Of a stretch of DNA of 64,000 bases, positions 37,199 to 46,014 are shown piece after piece (position 1 is the first letter of the stretch; each line of letters opens with the position of its first letter). The notes beneath the pieces were generated by a model that saw only the letters and a program-made list of their open reading frames with translations, searched no databases and was not told the DNA's origin. The position numbers and the translations under genes were made by a program. Source of the DNA: Tannerellaceae bacterium (GTDB lineage: Bacteria > Bacteroidota > Bacteroidia > Bacteroidales > Tannerellaceae); the NCBI GenBank assembly GCA_021203545.1, contig JAJQAZ010000038.1, forward strand, positions 1-64,000, in the 5' to 3' direction.

Positions 37199-38374
37199 TT
37201 AATCCTTTCCGGATTTTCCGGGTTTATCCACTAAGGGTAAAGATACCTTAAAATACTCTTTCCGTGAAGAGATCACGATATCTTTTCCTGTCAACATAGT
37301 ATACCTTCCCCACAAATTTTTCAGGCCGATCCCACTGCCTGAAGATATCTCGTTTTTAGGCTGAATTTTATTGGAAACAACCAACATACCGTCCTGTGTC
37401 GTATAAATGTCGATTTGTAACGGATATTGTTTACTAATCACATTGTGTTTTACGGCATTCTCTATTAGCGGCAGGATACTCAGAATAGGTAAATTCCAAA
37501 GTAAATAAGGAGGATCCGCCTGAATAGAGAAAAAAAGTTTCCCTTCATACCGCACACCCAGCAAATAGGTATAAGCTTTTACAAATTGCAATTCTTCCGC
37601 TAAAGTAACCAACTCTTTAGTATTACTTTGCAATATATATCTGAATACCTGCGATAATTCATTCAGGTAAGTAAGTATCTGTTCCTTCCCACCACTTTGT
37701 ATCAGGGAATTGAGTCCATTGAGCGAATTAAAAAAGAAATAGGGATTAATCTGCCCCATCAAAGCATTGTAGGAGGTCTGTAATTTTTCAGTCTTCAGTC
37801 GTTCTACCTCCAGTTTCATTTCCTGGCGGGTATTCAAAATCCGGATCAGCAATACCAATAAAGCAACCGTAATAAACACAAAAATATGTTCCGTCACCAA
37901 AGGACGTGGAAACGGCGAAGGAACCAATGGCTTAAAAAAGGGAAAAGGAGGTTCCATAAACTCTTTTTCAGGCCCTCTGCCCGGAGGTCGTGCATGAAAT
38001 CCAAACGTATCTAACCCTAAAATCTCTTCAAAAATAAAATGTTGCAGAACCGGGTATAACTGAATCAGCAGAAAAGCAAGAATCAGATTGAGACCGGTAG
38101 CAAACAAAAAGACCTTAAACTCAGCCTTCAAACCCAAATACCCACCCAATTTATACGTACCGATAGTAGTATAAAAAAGAAACAGAGTAAAAAAGAAAAA
38201 CCAGGCCAGAGAGAAATAAAGAAAATAAACATTGGATGATGTATCCAAAGGAGCCATCCCACTCCGGTTGGAAATGCCATACCAACGCATTAACAGGGAG
38301 AAATTTACAAAAAGACTTAATAGTACCGAGACTAATAACCCTACCCAAAAATCATTTTTCTTATTCCGAAACAT
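37199..38374 (-). CDS. LytS/YehU-type sensor kinase lacking the phospho-acceptor His
   Basis: Membrane protein of the His_kinase (PF06580) type, start MFRNKKNDFWVGLL at 38374 (391 residues). It has four membrane segments between residues 10 and 205 and a kinase domain. The conserved dimerisation box NPHFLFN here reads GQINPYFFFNSLNGLN: the phospho-acceptor His is Tyr (TAT). The ATP site looks normal (LIENAVKHNV, SGSGIGLKNLWGRY). If the base is correct, this protein cannot autophosphorylate at the usual site. It is paired with the LytR regulator downstream. Confidence 0.9.
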   Translation of the reverse strand: MFRNKKNDFWVGLLVSVLLSLFVNFSLLMRWYGISNRSGMAPLDTSSNVYFLYFSLAWFFFFTLFLFYTTIGTYKLGGYLGLKAEFKVFLFATGLNLILAFLLIQLYPVLQHFIFEEILGLDTFGFHARPPGRGPEKEFMEPPFPFFKPLVPSPFPRPLVTEHIFVFITVALLVLLIRILNTRQEMKLEVERLKTEKLQTSYNALMGQINPYFFFNSLNGLNSLIQSGGKEQILTYLNELSQVFRYILQSNTKELVTLAEELQFVKAYTYLLGVRYEGKLFFSIQADPPYLLWNLPILSILPLIENAVKHNVISKQYPLQIDIYTTQDGMLVVSNKIQPKNEISSGSGIGLKNLWGRYTMLTGKDIVISSRKEYFKVSLPLVDKPGKSGKD

Positions 38375-38480
38375 ATGGTCTTTATAATAATAAAGACGAC
38401 AAATATATAGATAACTTACCAAAACACCCTTCCCACCCCGGGGAAACGGAAAAATTAACCGATGAAACGCCTGAACAAAA

Positions 38481-38608
38481 CTCTCTACAGAAGTTTTTTT
38501 GTGAAAAAGTTTGCCACTTTGCCACACCATCAAAGCTAACATATTATCTATCAAACACATAAATCCCAAAACGAGCGATGCAAAGTATGATGCAAAGGTG
38601 ATGCAAAC
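38481..38608. repeat. left arm of a duplicated 5' region upstream of the sensor kinase
   Basis: The part 38577-38608 is the perfect inverse (32 bases) of 39444-39475. The outer part 38481-38526 is an imperfect inverse of 39530-39571 (shared GCAAAGTGGCAAACTTTT and GTAGAGAG). The stretch between the two pairs is about the same length in both arms. Confidence 0.85.
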
Positions 38609-38778
38609 GTTTTAGTTTGCTACCTTGTTGACTATTTTATCCTCTTTTAAGATCTCTCCGACTATAATTTCTTCCTGTTTTCATTCGCTGCAACAGGGTA
38701 GTATCGTTACAACGGCATCGCCGGGCCATTACGGTGACATTGATGTGCCGTCAGAGTGCCACTGGCGTGTCAAGAGCC

Positions 38779-38866
38779 TGGCACAGCAGTGCCATTCTAT
38801 TGGCACGATAGTGCCCCGGTGATGGCACAGCAATGCCTTCGTGATGGCACACAAGTGTCTGCGAGA
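38779..38866. repeat. 22-base tandem palindromic repeats (four units)
   Basis: Four exact 22-base periods start at 38779, 38801, 38823 and 38845. Each has TGGCAC, four variable bases, a pairing GTGCC-like half, then a 6-base linker. Each unit can form a small hairpin. Related GTGCC words occur in the 80 bases upstream (e.g. GATGTGCCGTCAGAGTGCCA near 38742), suggesting older, decayed units. There are no unique spacers of CRISPR type. Confidence 0.8.
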
Positions 38867-38973
38867 TGTTAATAGAATCTTCTGGTTAAGTGTTCTTTCA
38901 GAACACCATTTACCATCCAATTACCATATCCATAAAATCCGGTATAGTCCTGAAATTTTACCCTCTTAAATCA

Positions 38974-39419
38974 CTCTCTACACACATCTCTTCACCCTCG
39001 TAGAGGGTAGTATATCTTAGACCCCGGCAACCCTCTACCATTTATACATATCTTTTTATGTATACTTATTTGTAAGCCCGGGGGCTTGAATGTAAACCGT
39101 CGATCAGCCTTAGCTAATAACTATAGTAAATCTGTTAAGGGGCAGTTTAGTTCAGACCACGGCAGAATGAGCGTAGCGAATGCCACCGTGGGTTAGCATA
39201 TACCCCATTTATTCGAGCTGAAAGCCCAGCTAAAACCAACTACAAATTCATTTTCAGCCTCGTAACTAATTCGTAATTATAGAGTTGCCCCTTCAGGGCG
39301 CAGATCGTATCTGGTGTCTGAACCCACGGTGCCATTCGCTACGCTCATTCTGCCGTGGGCTAAACTAAGTTGCCCTTTTCAAGGGCGGAAAACACATATA
39401 AGAGGTGTGTAAAGAGTAG
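38974..39419. repeat. long imperfect palindromic intergenic element
   Basis: The ends are inverted copies (ACTCTCTACACACATCTCTT at left; AAGAGGTGTGTAAAGAGT at right). Inside, 39157-39194 and 39321-39358 are a 38-base inverted pair with one mismatch, containing AATGAGCGTAGCGAATG. The left end (CACCCTCGTAGAGGGTA) recurs at 61721 in another element. Confidence 0.8.
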
Positions 39420-39443
39420 TACAAAGATGATGCAAAGTTTTTG

Positions 39444-39571
39444 GTTTGCATCACCTTTGCATCATACTTTGCATCACCTGATTTAGGACTTATACCAGTA
39501 ACAACCAAAACATTAACTTTAAGCGTGAAGCAAAGTGGCAAACTTTTCGACTAAAAAACATTTGTAGAGAG
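39444..39571. repeat. right arm of the duplicated 5' region, upstream of valS
   Basis: The counterpart of 38481-38608 in inverse orientation: a 32-base perfect pair plus a looser outer pair. Relative to their own genes, valS and the sensor kinase carry this sequence in the same orientation. Confidence 0.85.
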
Positions 39572-39678
39572 GGAGGCTTCATAAAAAGTTGGCGGTGTGC
39601 TGATATAGATAAAGTTTAATTTTGAAAGAGGTGTCCTGAATTCTCGTAAAGAATCGGCTTCGTTCGGTAGTTTTTTTA

Positions 39679-39686
39679 TACTTTTG
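39679..39686 (+). promoter_or_regulatory. valS: -7 promoter element for valS
   Basis: TACTTTTG matches TAnnTTTG, 73 bases before the valS ATG. No TTTG at the -33 spacing. Confidence 0.4.
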
Positions 39687-39759
39687 TCAATTAATTGGGG
39701 AGTTATCTCCCTATTTAACAATAGGAATACAGACAAGACAAGAACAGAATAACAAAATC

Positions 39760-42381
39760 ATGGAAATTGCAAGTAAGTACAACCCCGCAGAGGTTGAAGG
39801 GAAATGGTACCAGTATTGGTTAGATAACGGATTTTTTAAATCGGTTCCGGACGAACGCGAACCTTATACAATTGTCATCCCTCCTCCTAACGTCACCGGC
39901 GTACTGCATATGGGGCACATGCTTAACAATACAATACAGGATATTCTTATCAGACGAGCCCGTATGCAGGGGAAAAATGCGTGTTGGGTTCCGGGAACCG
40001 ACCACGCGTCGATTGCTACGGAAGCCAAAGTGGTAGATAAACTGTCCCAGAAAGGAATAAAGAAAACCGACCTCAGCCGGGATGAGTTCCTGAAACATGC
40101 CTGGGAGTGGAAAGAAGAATATGGAGGGGTAATCCTGAAACAATTACGTAAACTGGGCGCATCCTGCGATTGGGATCGCACGGCCTTTACGATGGATGAA
40201 ATCCGTTCGAAAAGTGTAATTAAGGTTTTCACAGATCTATATAAAAAAGGGGAAATATACCGGGGTGTACGTATGGTAAACTGGGACCCACAAGCCCTGA
40301 CAGCACTTTCTGATGAAGAAGTTATATACAAAGAAGAACATAGCAAGCTTTTCTACCTTCGCTACAAAATTGAAGGAGAAGAGAATTATATAATCATTGC
40401 CACAACCCGTCCTGAAACGATTTTGGGTGATACGGCTGTATGCGTAAATCCGAACGATCCGCGTTATACTTTCCTGAAAGGGAAAAAAGTAATTGTTCCG
40501 TTGGTAAACCGGGCGATACCGGTTATTATGGACGATTATGTGGATATGGAATTCGGTACCGGCTGCCTGAAAGTGACACCGGCACACGATGTGAACGACT
40601 ATATGCTGGGAGAAAAATACAATCTTCCAACCATTGATATTTTTAACGACAATGGTACAATCAGTGAAGCAGGCGGGTTGTATGTAGGAATGGACCGTTT
40701 TGAGGTACGGAAACAGATTTCGCTGGATCTGGCGGAAGCCGGGTTGATGGAGAAGGTGGAAGACTATGATAATAAAGTGGGGTACTCCGAACGTACACAC
40801 GTACCCATCGAACCTAAATTGTCGATGCAGTGGTTCCTGAAAATGCAGGAACTGGCCAAACCGGCGCTTGATTCGGTTATGGAAGATGAGATCCGTTTTT
40901 ATCCTCCTAAATTGAAAAATACCTACCGCCACTGGATGGAGAATATCAAAGACTGGTGTATTTCACGCCAGTTATGGTGGGGACACCGGATTCCGGCCTA
41001 TTACCTGCCGGAGGGTGGTTTTGTGGTAGCCGAAACAGCTGATGAAGCCCTTGAACTGGCTAAAGAGAAAACGGGGAATGCAAATCTGACTGTGGCCGAC
41101 CTGCGCCAGGATGAAGATTGCCTGGATACCTGGTTCTCTTCGTGGCTGTGGCCGATCTCGCTGTTTGACGGAATTAATAATCCGGGTAATGAGGAGATCA
41201 GCTATTACTATCCTACCAGCGATCTGGTAACGGCACCCGATATTATTTTCTTCTGGGTAGCACGGATGATCATGGCCGGATACGAATACGAACACGAAAA
41301 GCCTTTCAAAAATGTATATTTCACCGGATTGGTACGGGATAAACAGGGACGTAAAATGTCAAAATCGCTGGGTAATTCACCCGATCCGTTGAACCTGATT
41401 GATCAATACGGGGCTGACGGTGTACGTATGGGTCTGATGCTGACCGCTCCTGCCGGAAATGATATTCCTTTCGATGAAGCATTATGTGAACAGGGCCGTA
41501 ATTTCAATAACAAGATATGGAATGCGTTCCGGCTGGTAAAAGGCTGGAAGGTCGATGAAACAATTGCACAGCCCGAAGCTTCGGCCATTGCTATCCAATG
41601 GTTTCAAAACCAGTTGAGTAAAACCATACTCGAAATGGACGACCTGTTCGGAAAATACCGCCTGAACGAAGCGATCATGGCAGTATACAAACTGTTCTGG
41701 GATGAATTTTCTTCGTGGTTCCTTGAAATTATCAAGCCGGGTTACGAACAACCGGTAGATAAACAGACTTATCATGCGGCTCTGGGATTCTTTGATTCAT
41801 TACTCCGCCTGTTGCATCCGTTCATGCCGTTTATTACCGAAGAGTTATGGCAGGCACTGGCTCCACGCAAAGAGGGCGAAAGTATTATGGTTTCCCTTTA
41901 TCCGGAAGTTACACCGGACGAACCAGGCTTACTGGCTTCTTTCGAAATTGTAAAAGAGATTATCGGAGGTGTACGTACGGTACGGTTACAAAAAAACATA
42001 CCGAACAAAGAGACTCTCGAACTACAGGTATTAGGAGCACATGATAACCGGTTCAATCCGGTAATTAAGAAAATGTGTAATCTGACAGGAATTGAGAAAA
42101 CAGGTGAAAAAAGTACCGGCGCGGTATCGTTTCTGGTGGGAACAACCGAATATGCTGTTCCGCTGGGAAATATGCTCAATGTAGAAGAAGAACTAACAAA
42201 ACTGCAGGAAGAGTTAGTATATCAACAGGGCTTCCTGGCTTCTGTTTTGAAAAAGTTAAGCAATGAAAGTTTTGTAAGTAAAGCTCCGGCTAAAGTAATC
42301 GAGATGGAACGCAAGAAGCAGGCTGATGCCGAAAGTAAAATACGAAGCCTGGAAGAAAGTATCGCGGCGTTAAGACAGTAA
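39760..42381 (+). CDS. valS: valine--tRNA ligase
   Basis: Class I aminoacyl-tRNA synthetase charging tRNA-Val. The HIGH box is [15 protein letters not shown] (near residue 50), the editing domain contains [14 protein letters not shown], and the KMSKS box is [15 protein letters not shown] (near residue 531). The C-terminal coiled coil ([16 protein letters not shown] to the end) is typical. The 873 residues match the family. Confidence 0.98.
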   Translation: MEIASKYNPAEVEGKWYQYWLDNGFFKSVPDEREPYTIVIPPPNVTGVLHMGHMLNNTIQDILIRRARMQGKNACWVPGTDHASIATEAKVVDKLSQKGIKKTDLSRDEFLKHAWEWKEEYGGVILKQLRKLGASCDWDRTAFTMDEIRSKSVIKVFTDLYKKGEIYRGVRMVNWDPQALTALSDEEVIYKEEHSKLFYLRYKIEGEENYIIIATTRPETILGDTAVCVNPNDPRYTFLKGKKVIVPLVNRAIPVIMDDYVDMEFGTGCLKVTPAHDVNDYMLGEKYNLPTIDIFNDNGTISEAGGLYVGMDRFEVRKQISLDLAEAGLMEKVEDYDNKVGYSERTHVPIEPKLSMQWFLKMQELAKPALDSVMEDEIRFYPPKLKNTYRHWMENIKDWCISRQLWWGHRIPAYYLPEGGFVVAETADEALELAKEKTGNANLTVADLRQDEDCLDTWFSSWLWPISLFDGINNPGNEEISYYYPTSDLVTAPDIIFFWVARMIMAGYEYEHEKPFKNVYFTGLVRDKQGRKMSKSLGNSPDPLNLIDQYGADGVRMGLMLTAPAGNDIPFDEALCEQGRNFNNKIWNAFRLVKGWKVDETIAQPEASAIAIQWFQNQLSKTILEMDDLFGKYRLNEAIMAVYKLFWDEFSSWFLEIIKPGYEQPVDKQTYHAALGFFDSLLRLLHPFMPFITEELWQALAPRKEGESIMVSLYPEVTPDEPGLLASFEIVKEIIGGVRTVRLQKNIPNKETLELQVLGAHDNRFNPVIKKMCNLTGIEKTGEKSTGAVSFLVGTTEYAVPLGNMLNVEEELTKLQEELVYQQGFLASVLKKLSNESFVSKAPAKVIEMERKKQADAESKIRSLEESIAALRQ

Positions 42382-42404
42382 CAACACATTATACAATTAA
42401 TACC

Positions 42405-43259
42405 ATGAAACAAACACGCAGAACATTTTTCAAAAAAAGTATGGCAGGAGCACTCCTTCTGGGAGTTGCTTCGCAGGCCAATGCGTTTATTGCCAACTCT
42501 ATTAAACCCAAAGCACCTAAAGCAACAAACCCTTTTCACCTGGGGATGGCCGGATACACATTTGTGAATTTCGACCTGGATACTACTCTGAAAACAATGC
42601 AAAGGTTAGACATCCATTACCTTTGTATCAAAGATTTTCATCTTCCGTTTGATAGTACAGACGAACAGATTAAAGCGTTTCACGCCAAATGTGCCGATCA
42701 TGGGGTTACAGGGTATGCGGTTGGCCCTATTTATATGAAAACCGAAGAAGAGATAGACCGCGGCTTTGCCTATGCCAAACGGGTAGGTGTAAAACTGATT
42801 GTAGGTGTACCTAACTATGAACTATTGCCTTATGTGGATAAAAAGGTAAAAGAATACGGCTTCAATTATGCGATTCATTTACACGGTCCTGATATTGCCC
42901 TGTATCCGGATGCTACGGACGTTTGGGAAAATACAAAAGACCTGGATCCCCGGATCGGTATGTGCCTGGATATTGGCCATGACCTCCGGAACGGATGCGA
43001 CCCGGTTGCCGACCTGCGGAAATACCACACACGGGTGTTTGATATGCACATCAAGGATGTAACAGACTCCTCCAAAGCAGGTGTAGGTATTGAACTGGGA
43101 CGGGGTAAGATAGACTTCCCTGCGCTTATAAAAGCTATGCGGGAGATAAACTATACCGGCATGTGTAGCCTGGAATACGAAAAAGATATGAAAGATCCTT
43201 TCCTGGGTATTGCCGAATCGATCGGTTACTTCAAAGCAATGAGTGATTTAGAATTTTAA
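42405..43259 (+). CDS. sugar phosphate isomerase/epimerase (AP endonuclease 2-like TIM barrel)
   Basis: A 284-residue exported TIM-barrel protein of the xylose-isomerase-like family. The N-terminus has a twin-arginine-type signal, QTRRTFFKKSMAGALLLG, ending near residue 27. Metal-ligand regions are visible: CLDIGHDLRNG, FDMHIKDVTDSS, GIELGRGKIDFPALI and SLEYEKDM. It probably isomerises or epimerises a sugar in the periplasm. The substrate is unknown. The gene follows valS by 23 bases and precedes DUF6340. Confidence 0.9.
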   Translation: MKQTRRTFFKKSMAGALLLGVASQANAFIANSIKPKAPKATNPFHLGMAGYTFVNFDLDTTLKTMQRLDIHYLCIKDFHLPFDSTDEQIKAFHAKCADHGVTGYAVGPIYMKTEEEIDRGFAYAKRVGVKLIVGVPNYELLPYVDKKVKEYGFNYAIHLHGPDIALYPDATDVWENTKDLDPRIGMCLDIGHDLRNGCDPVADLRKYHTRVFDMHIKDVTDSSKAGVGIELGRGKIDFPALIKAMREINYTGMCSLEYEKDMKDPFLGIAESIGYFKAMSDLEF

Positions 43260-43267
43260 CTATCTAT

Positions 43268-44302
43268 ATGAGAAGTACACTCTTAATAGGATTCATATGT
43301 GTATTGTGTAGCTGTACAACGATTAGTTATATGGGTATAGAAACATATAATCCGGCGGAAATCACATTTCCCGACCCTGTCAAAAAAATCCTGATCGTAA
43401 ACAATGCAGTACCCCAGCCATCTGAACTTGGATATACCTATTCCCTGGGAGGTGTTAATCAGGATACCTGCCGGGCTTATGCAGACAGTGCCCTGTTTGC
43501 GGCGGCTAAAACACTCGGGGAATCTATTGTTGAACATGAATTCTTTGAGGATGTACTTCTTTATCATTTACCTATCCGTACGGATGATCTCTATTTTTCG
43601 GACCAGAAATTAACTGCTGCACAGGTGAACCGGTTATGCCGGGAAAATGGTGTGGATGCGATTATTTCTATAGACCGTTTACTTTTCAACATGCACAAGT
43701 CTGTCACTTCCCTTATGGAAGGATACGCATATGGACAGATTGATGTTAAAATGAATGGGATTATACGAAGTTATTTGCCCGGCAAAGAGAATCCGCTAGC
43801 TACCGTACATGTACAGGACTCTGTCCAATTTTCGTTAACAGCAGGGAGCAGGGAACTTTTAAATGAACAACTGCCCCCTCCAAACAAAATATTGGAACTG
43901 GCTGCAATCTACCTGGCAGATAATTTATATCCCAACTTTGTACCTTTCTGGAAAGAAGAAGAACGTTGGTTTTTCAATGGTGGTAATACCTTATGGAGAG
44001 AAGCAAGTGCTTTCGCCGGTTCCGGCAGGTGGGAAAAAGCATACGAGCGGTGGGAACAAATTTACCACCGCACCGGATCATGGAAAGATAAAGCCAAAAC
44101 GGCTTCCAACATGGCACTTTTCCATGAGATAAACGGTAATATGGAGGAGGCACAGAAAAAAGCGGAAGAGGCTTATCAGTTGTTCCTCACACACAAGGGA
44201 GAAAAAGATGAACAGACCCAAAGACAGGAAATATATAAAAATATACTCTCCCAACGGGCACATAAAGATATGAAACTGGATATTCAATTTGGGAAACCGT
44301 AA
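43268..44302 (+). CDS. DUF6340 family lipoprotein
   Basis: A 344-residue lipoprotein (MRSTLLIGFICVLCSCTTISYMG; lipobox LCSC, Cys at residue 16). The first 230 residues form the DUF6340 region. The C-terminal part has TPR-like helices (WEKAYERWEQIYHRTG, KTASNMALFHEINGNMEEAQKKAEEAY). Function unknown; it probably faces the periplasm. A clear promoter for the next gene lies inside its 3' end. Confidence 0.87.
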   Translation: MRSTLLIGFICVLCSCTTISYMGIETYNPAEITFPDPVKKILIVNNAVPQPSELGYTYSLGGVNQDTCRAYADSALFAAAKTLGESIVEHEFFEDVLLYHLPIRTDDLYFSDQKLTAAQVNRLCRENGVDAIISIDRLLFNMHKSVTSLMEGYAYGQIDVKMNGIIRSYLPGKENPLATVHVQDSVQFSLTAGSRELLNEQLPPPNKILELAAIYLADNLYPNFVPFWKEEERWFFNGGNTLWREASAFAGSGRWEKAYERWEQIYHRTGSWKDKAKTASNMALFHEINGNMEEAQKKAEEAYQLFLTHKGEKDEQTQRQEIYKNILSQRAHKDMKLDIQFGKP

Positions 44303-44318
44303 AATATTACTACTTTTG
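44288..44318 (+). promoter_or_regulatory. promoter for the 44354 gene
   Basis: TTTG (44288-44291), exactly 19 bases, then TACTTTTG (44311-44318): a full match to the Bacteroidota consensus. It starts inside the DUF6340 coding end. Confidence 0.65.
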
Positions 44319-44353
44319 ATTTCGAAAAAGAAAAAATAAATACTTCATACGTT

Positions 44354-44812
44354 ATGAGCTCCGATAATTCAAAAGTTATATCAGTTATTGAAAATACAAT
44401 AACAAAAGCTATTCAGGAATATTGCCGGAATGAATCGTCCTCCCTGGCCAGCGACCTGTATATTCAGGCTGATTATGAAAGCGGAGAACTCCAGTTGTTT
44501 ACTGAGGAAGAGAATTTACTGGCTAAAGTGGTTATTTTTAACTGGGTAAACTCGCCAGATGAAGATAGTTTCTATAAAAATATTATCCCGTTACTGAAAA
44601 CTATTTTATCAAATTTAACCGGGAAAAATCTGTTTGAATGTGATTGTTTTGTAAAACCATTTTCTATCAGCCTGACGGATGATGAGTTTACAGTAATCGA
44701 AGAATTACTATTCATTGACGATGAAACATTCCGTCTGGACGATCCCCTATTAAAAGACCTGGATACCGATTTAGATGATTTTTATCCAATCTTCTTTCAG
44801 ATATTGAATTAA
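44354..44812 (+). CDS. conserved acidic protein, function unknown
   Basis: A 152-residue acidic protein with no signal peptide. It has helical N-terminal (VISVIENTITKAIQEYC) and Asp-rich C-terminal (LKDLDTDLDDFYPIFF) parts. I recognise no family. Its own promoter and its position before a tRNA gene suggest a housekeeping or small regulatory role, which cannot be stated more closely. Confidence 0.75.
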   Translation: MSSDNSKVISVIENTITKAIQEYCRNESSSLASDLYIQADYESGELQLFTEEENLLAKVVIFNWVNSPDEDSFYKNIIPLLKTILSNLTGKNLFECDCFVKPFSISLTDDEFTVIEELLFIDDETFRLDDPLLKDLDTDLDDFYPIFFQILN

Positions 44813-44843
44813 GTAATTAATTTCGCATCCTGAAAAACCCATT

Positions 44844-44916
44844 GCCGACATAGCTCAGTTGGTAGAGCAACTCATTCGTAATGAGTAGGTCGCCGGTTCG
44901 AGTCCGGCTTTCGGCT
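44844..44916 (+). tRNA. tRNA-Thr (anticodon CGT)
   Basis: A complete 73-base cloverleaf: acceptor GCCGACA with TTTCGGC (one C-T mismatch), D arm GCTC...GAGC, anticodon stem ACTCA/TGAGT with loop TTCGTAA, T arm GCCGG-TTCGAGT-CCGGC, discriminator T. The loop gives anticodon CGT, reading ACG. No CCA is encoded. Confidence 0.95.
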
Positions 44917-45011
44917 CTATTTTACAGACATCCTTTTTATATCTTTAACTGTTAAACTATAAAAGTTGAGTTTTTTAAATTTATTATTATCATTGTAATG
45001 AAAGACTCAAT

Positions 45012-45251
45012 ATGAGTAGTATAGTAGAGCAAAAGAACAATATTATCAGAGGTGTCTTAAATACAGACAGTCCTGCCACTCTTATGGACTTTGAAGATCT
45101 ACGACTTTTGGATATACCCTGCCCAAATATTCCAGCGGCTACTCCGGAAAATTAAAAAAAGAGGGCATTAAACGCTATAGAACAGGCTAAAAATGGCCAA
45201 TTTAAAACTCATGAAGAACTATTAGATAAGTTTCGTTTTATCTATGAGTAG
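45012..45251 (+). pseudogene. degenerate antitoxin-like gene with in-frame stop
   Basis: ATG 45012 reads MSSIVEQKNNIIRGVLNTDS for 47 codons to TAA at 45153-45155. The same frame continues as KKRALNAIEQAKNGQFKTHE to TAG at 45249. The second part looks like the C-terminal arm of a small antitoxin (NAIEQAKNGQFKTHEELL). It is followed at once by a toxin-like remnant, so the pair is probably a decayed ParE/RelE-type module. Confidence 0.5.
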
Positions 45252-45265
45252 GGAAAAATAAGGAA

Positions 45266-45493
45266 GTGATAAGATCGATTATAGAAAGTTCTAAAATCTT
45301 AGAAATTCATCCTAAAATAGTACCTCGTGAATTAGTACTCGAAAATATGGCAGTCGAATTTCGTTCTCTTGTTGTAATGATAGGAAGATTCAAAATGATC
45401 TACTATATTGATGGAAATAATATTATGATTTCTTTTATTGTGGATTGCCTGCAAGATCTTTCAGCCTTAGCAGAAAGCAGAATATCTTATTAA
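45266..45493 (+). pseudogene. ParE/RelE-type toxin remnant
   Basis: A 75-codon frame from GTG. It contains IIESSKILEIHPKIVP and, at its end, YYIDGNNIMISFIVDCLQDLS, which resemble the C-terminal half of ParE/RelE toxins. The usual N-terminal strand and helices (about 20 residues) are missing or out of frame, so it is probably inactive. It directly follows the antitoxin-like frame. Confidence 0.5.
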
Positions 45494-45626
45494 CCGGAAA
45501 TTTCTTTATTCTTCTCCTATTCATGTATTTTTAATTTATATTCCCGACTGTGAAAACAAGAATTTGTAATCAGTATTGATCGGAAGATTTGTTTTTAATT
45601 TAATTTATTGACAAATACGGTTTTAA

Positions 45627-45937
45627 TCTCCCCCCTTGAGCTACTTCTACACATATCATTTTTATGTTAAAGTATTTCTAATCCCGAAGGGATTAAATAT
45701 GAATAACCCCCGGTGAAGCGTAGCGACCGGGGGCAGAAGTGATATACCCTACCCTCTACAACTCCGATAGGTGTTGAATAATAGGGTTCAACCCACTGCC
45801 GGGGTTGATATTACTTTTGATATCCATAACCCCCAGTCGCCAAAAGCTTTACTGGGGGTTATTTACATTCAATCCCTTCGGGATTACTACTTAAAAAGAT
45901 GTTTGTAGAGAGTAGCTCTCAAGAGGAAAAATCCATC
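45627..45937. repeat. long imperfect palindromic intergenic element
   Basis: The ends are inverted copies: CTTGAGCTACTTCTACACAT at left and the inverse (GTAGAGAGTAGCTCTCAAGAGG) at right. Inside, TAATCCCGAAGGGATT occurs in both arms and hairpins start with AACCCCC. The left hairpin, CCCCCGGTGAAGCGTAGCGA with its partner, is almost identical to one at 21213. The element sits between convergent genes. Confidence 0.8.
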
Positions 45938-46014
45938 AAAATAAATCTTTTACAATCTTTCGGGTTCCAATAATTACAAATGGAACATCCTGGTTTATCA
46001 GGGTTCTCTCACTC

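Larger units (their letters stand above)
38375..39759. other. 1.4 kb non-coding stretch rich in repeats
   Basis: No gene is seen. It holds two inverted-repeat pairs near its ends (38481/39571 and 38577/39475), a 22-base tandem array at 38779-38866 and a long palindrome at 38974-39419, listed separately. The promoters of the sensor kinase (left) and valS (right) must also lie here. Confidence 0.75.

Noticed and set aside
38779-38866. CRISPR array
   Set aside because: The 22-base units follow each other with only 6-base linkers inside the unit; there are no spacers of 30 or more bases and no cas genes.
38974-39419. Insertion sequence
   Set aside because: No transposase frame in or near the element; only palindromic modules are seen.
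40237-40932. 231-codon frame on the minus strand
   Set aside because: It lies wholly inside valS, whose protein is well conserved; it is a shadow with no family features.
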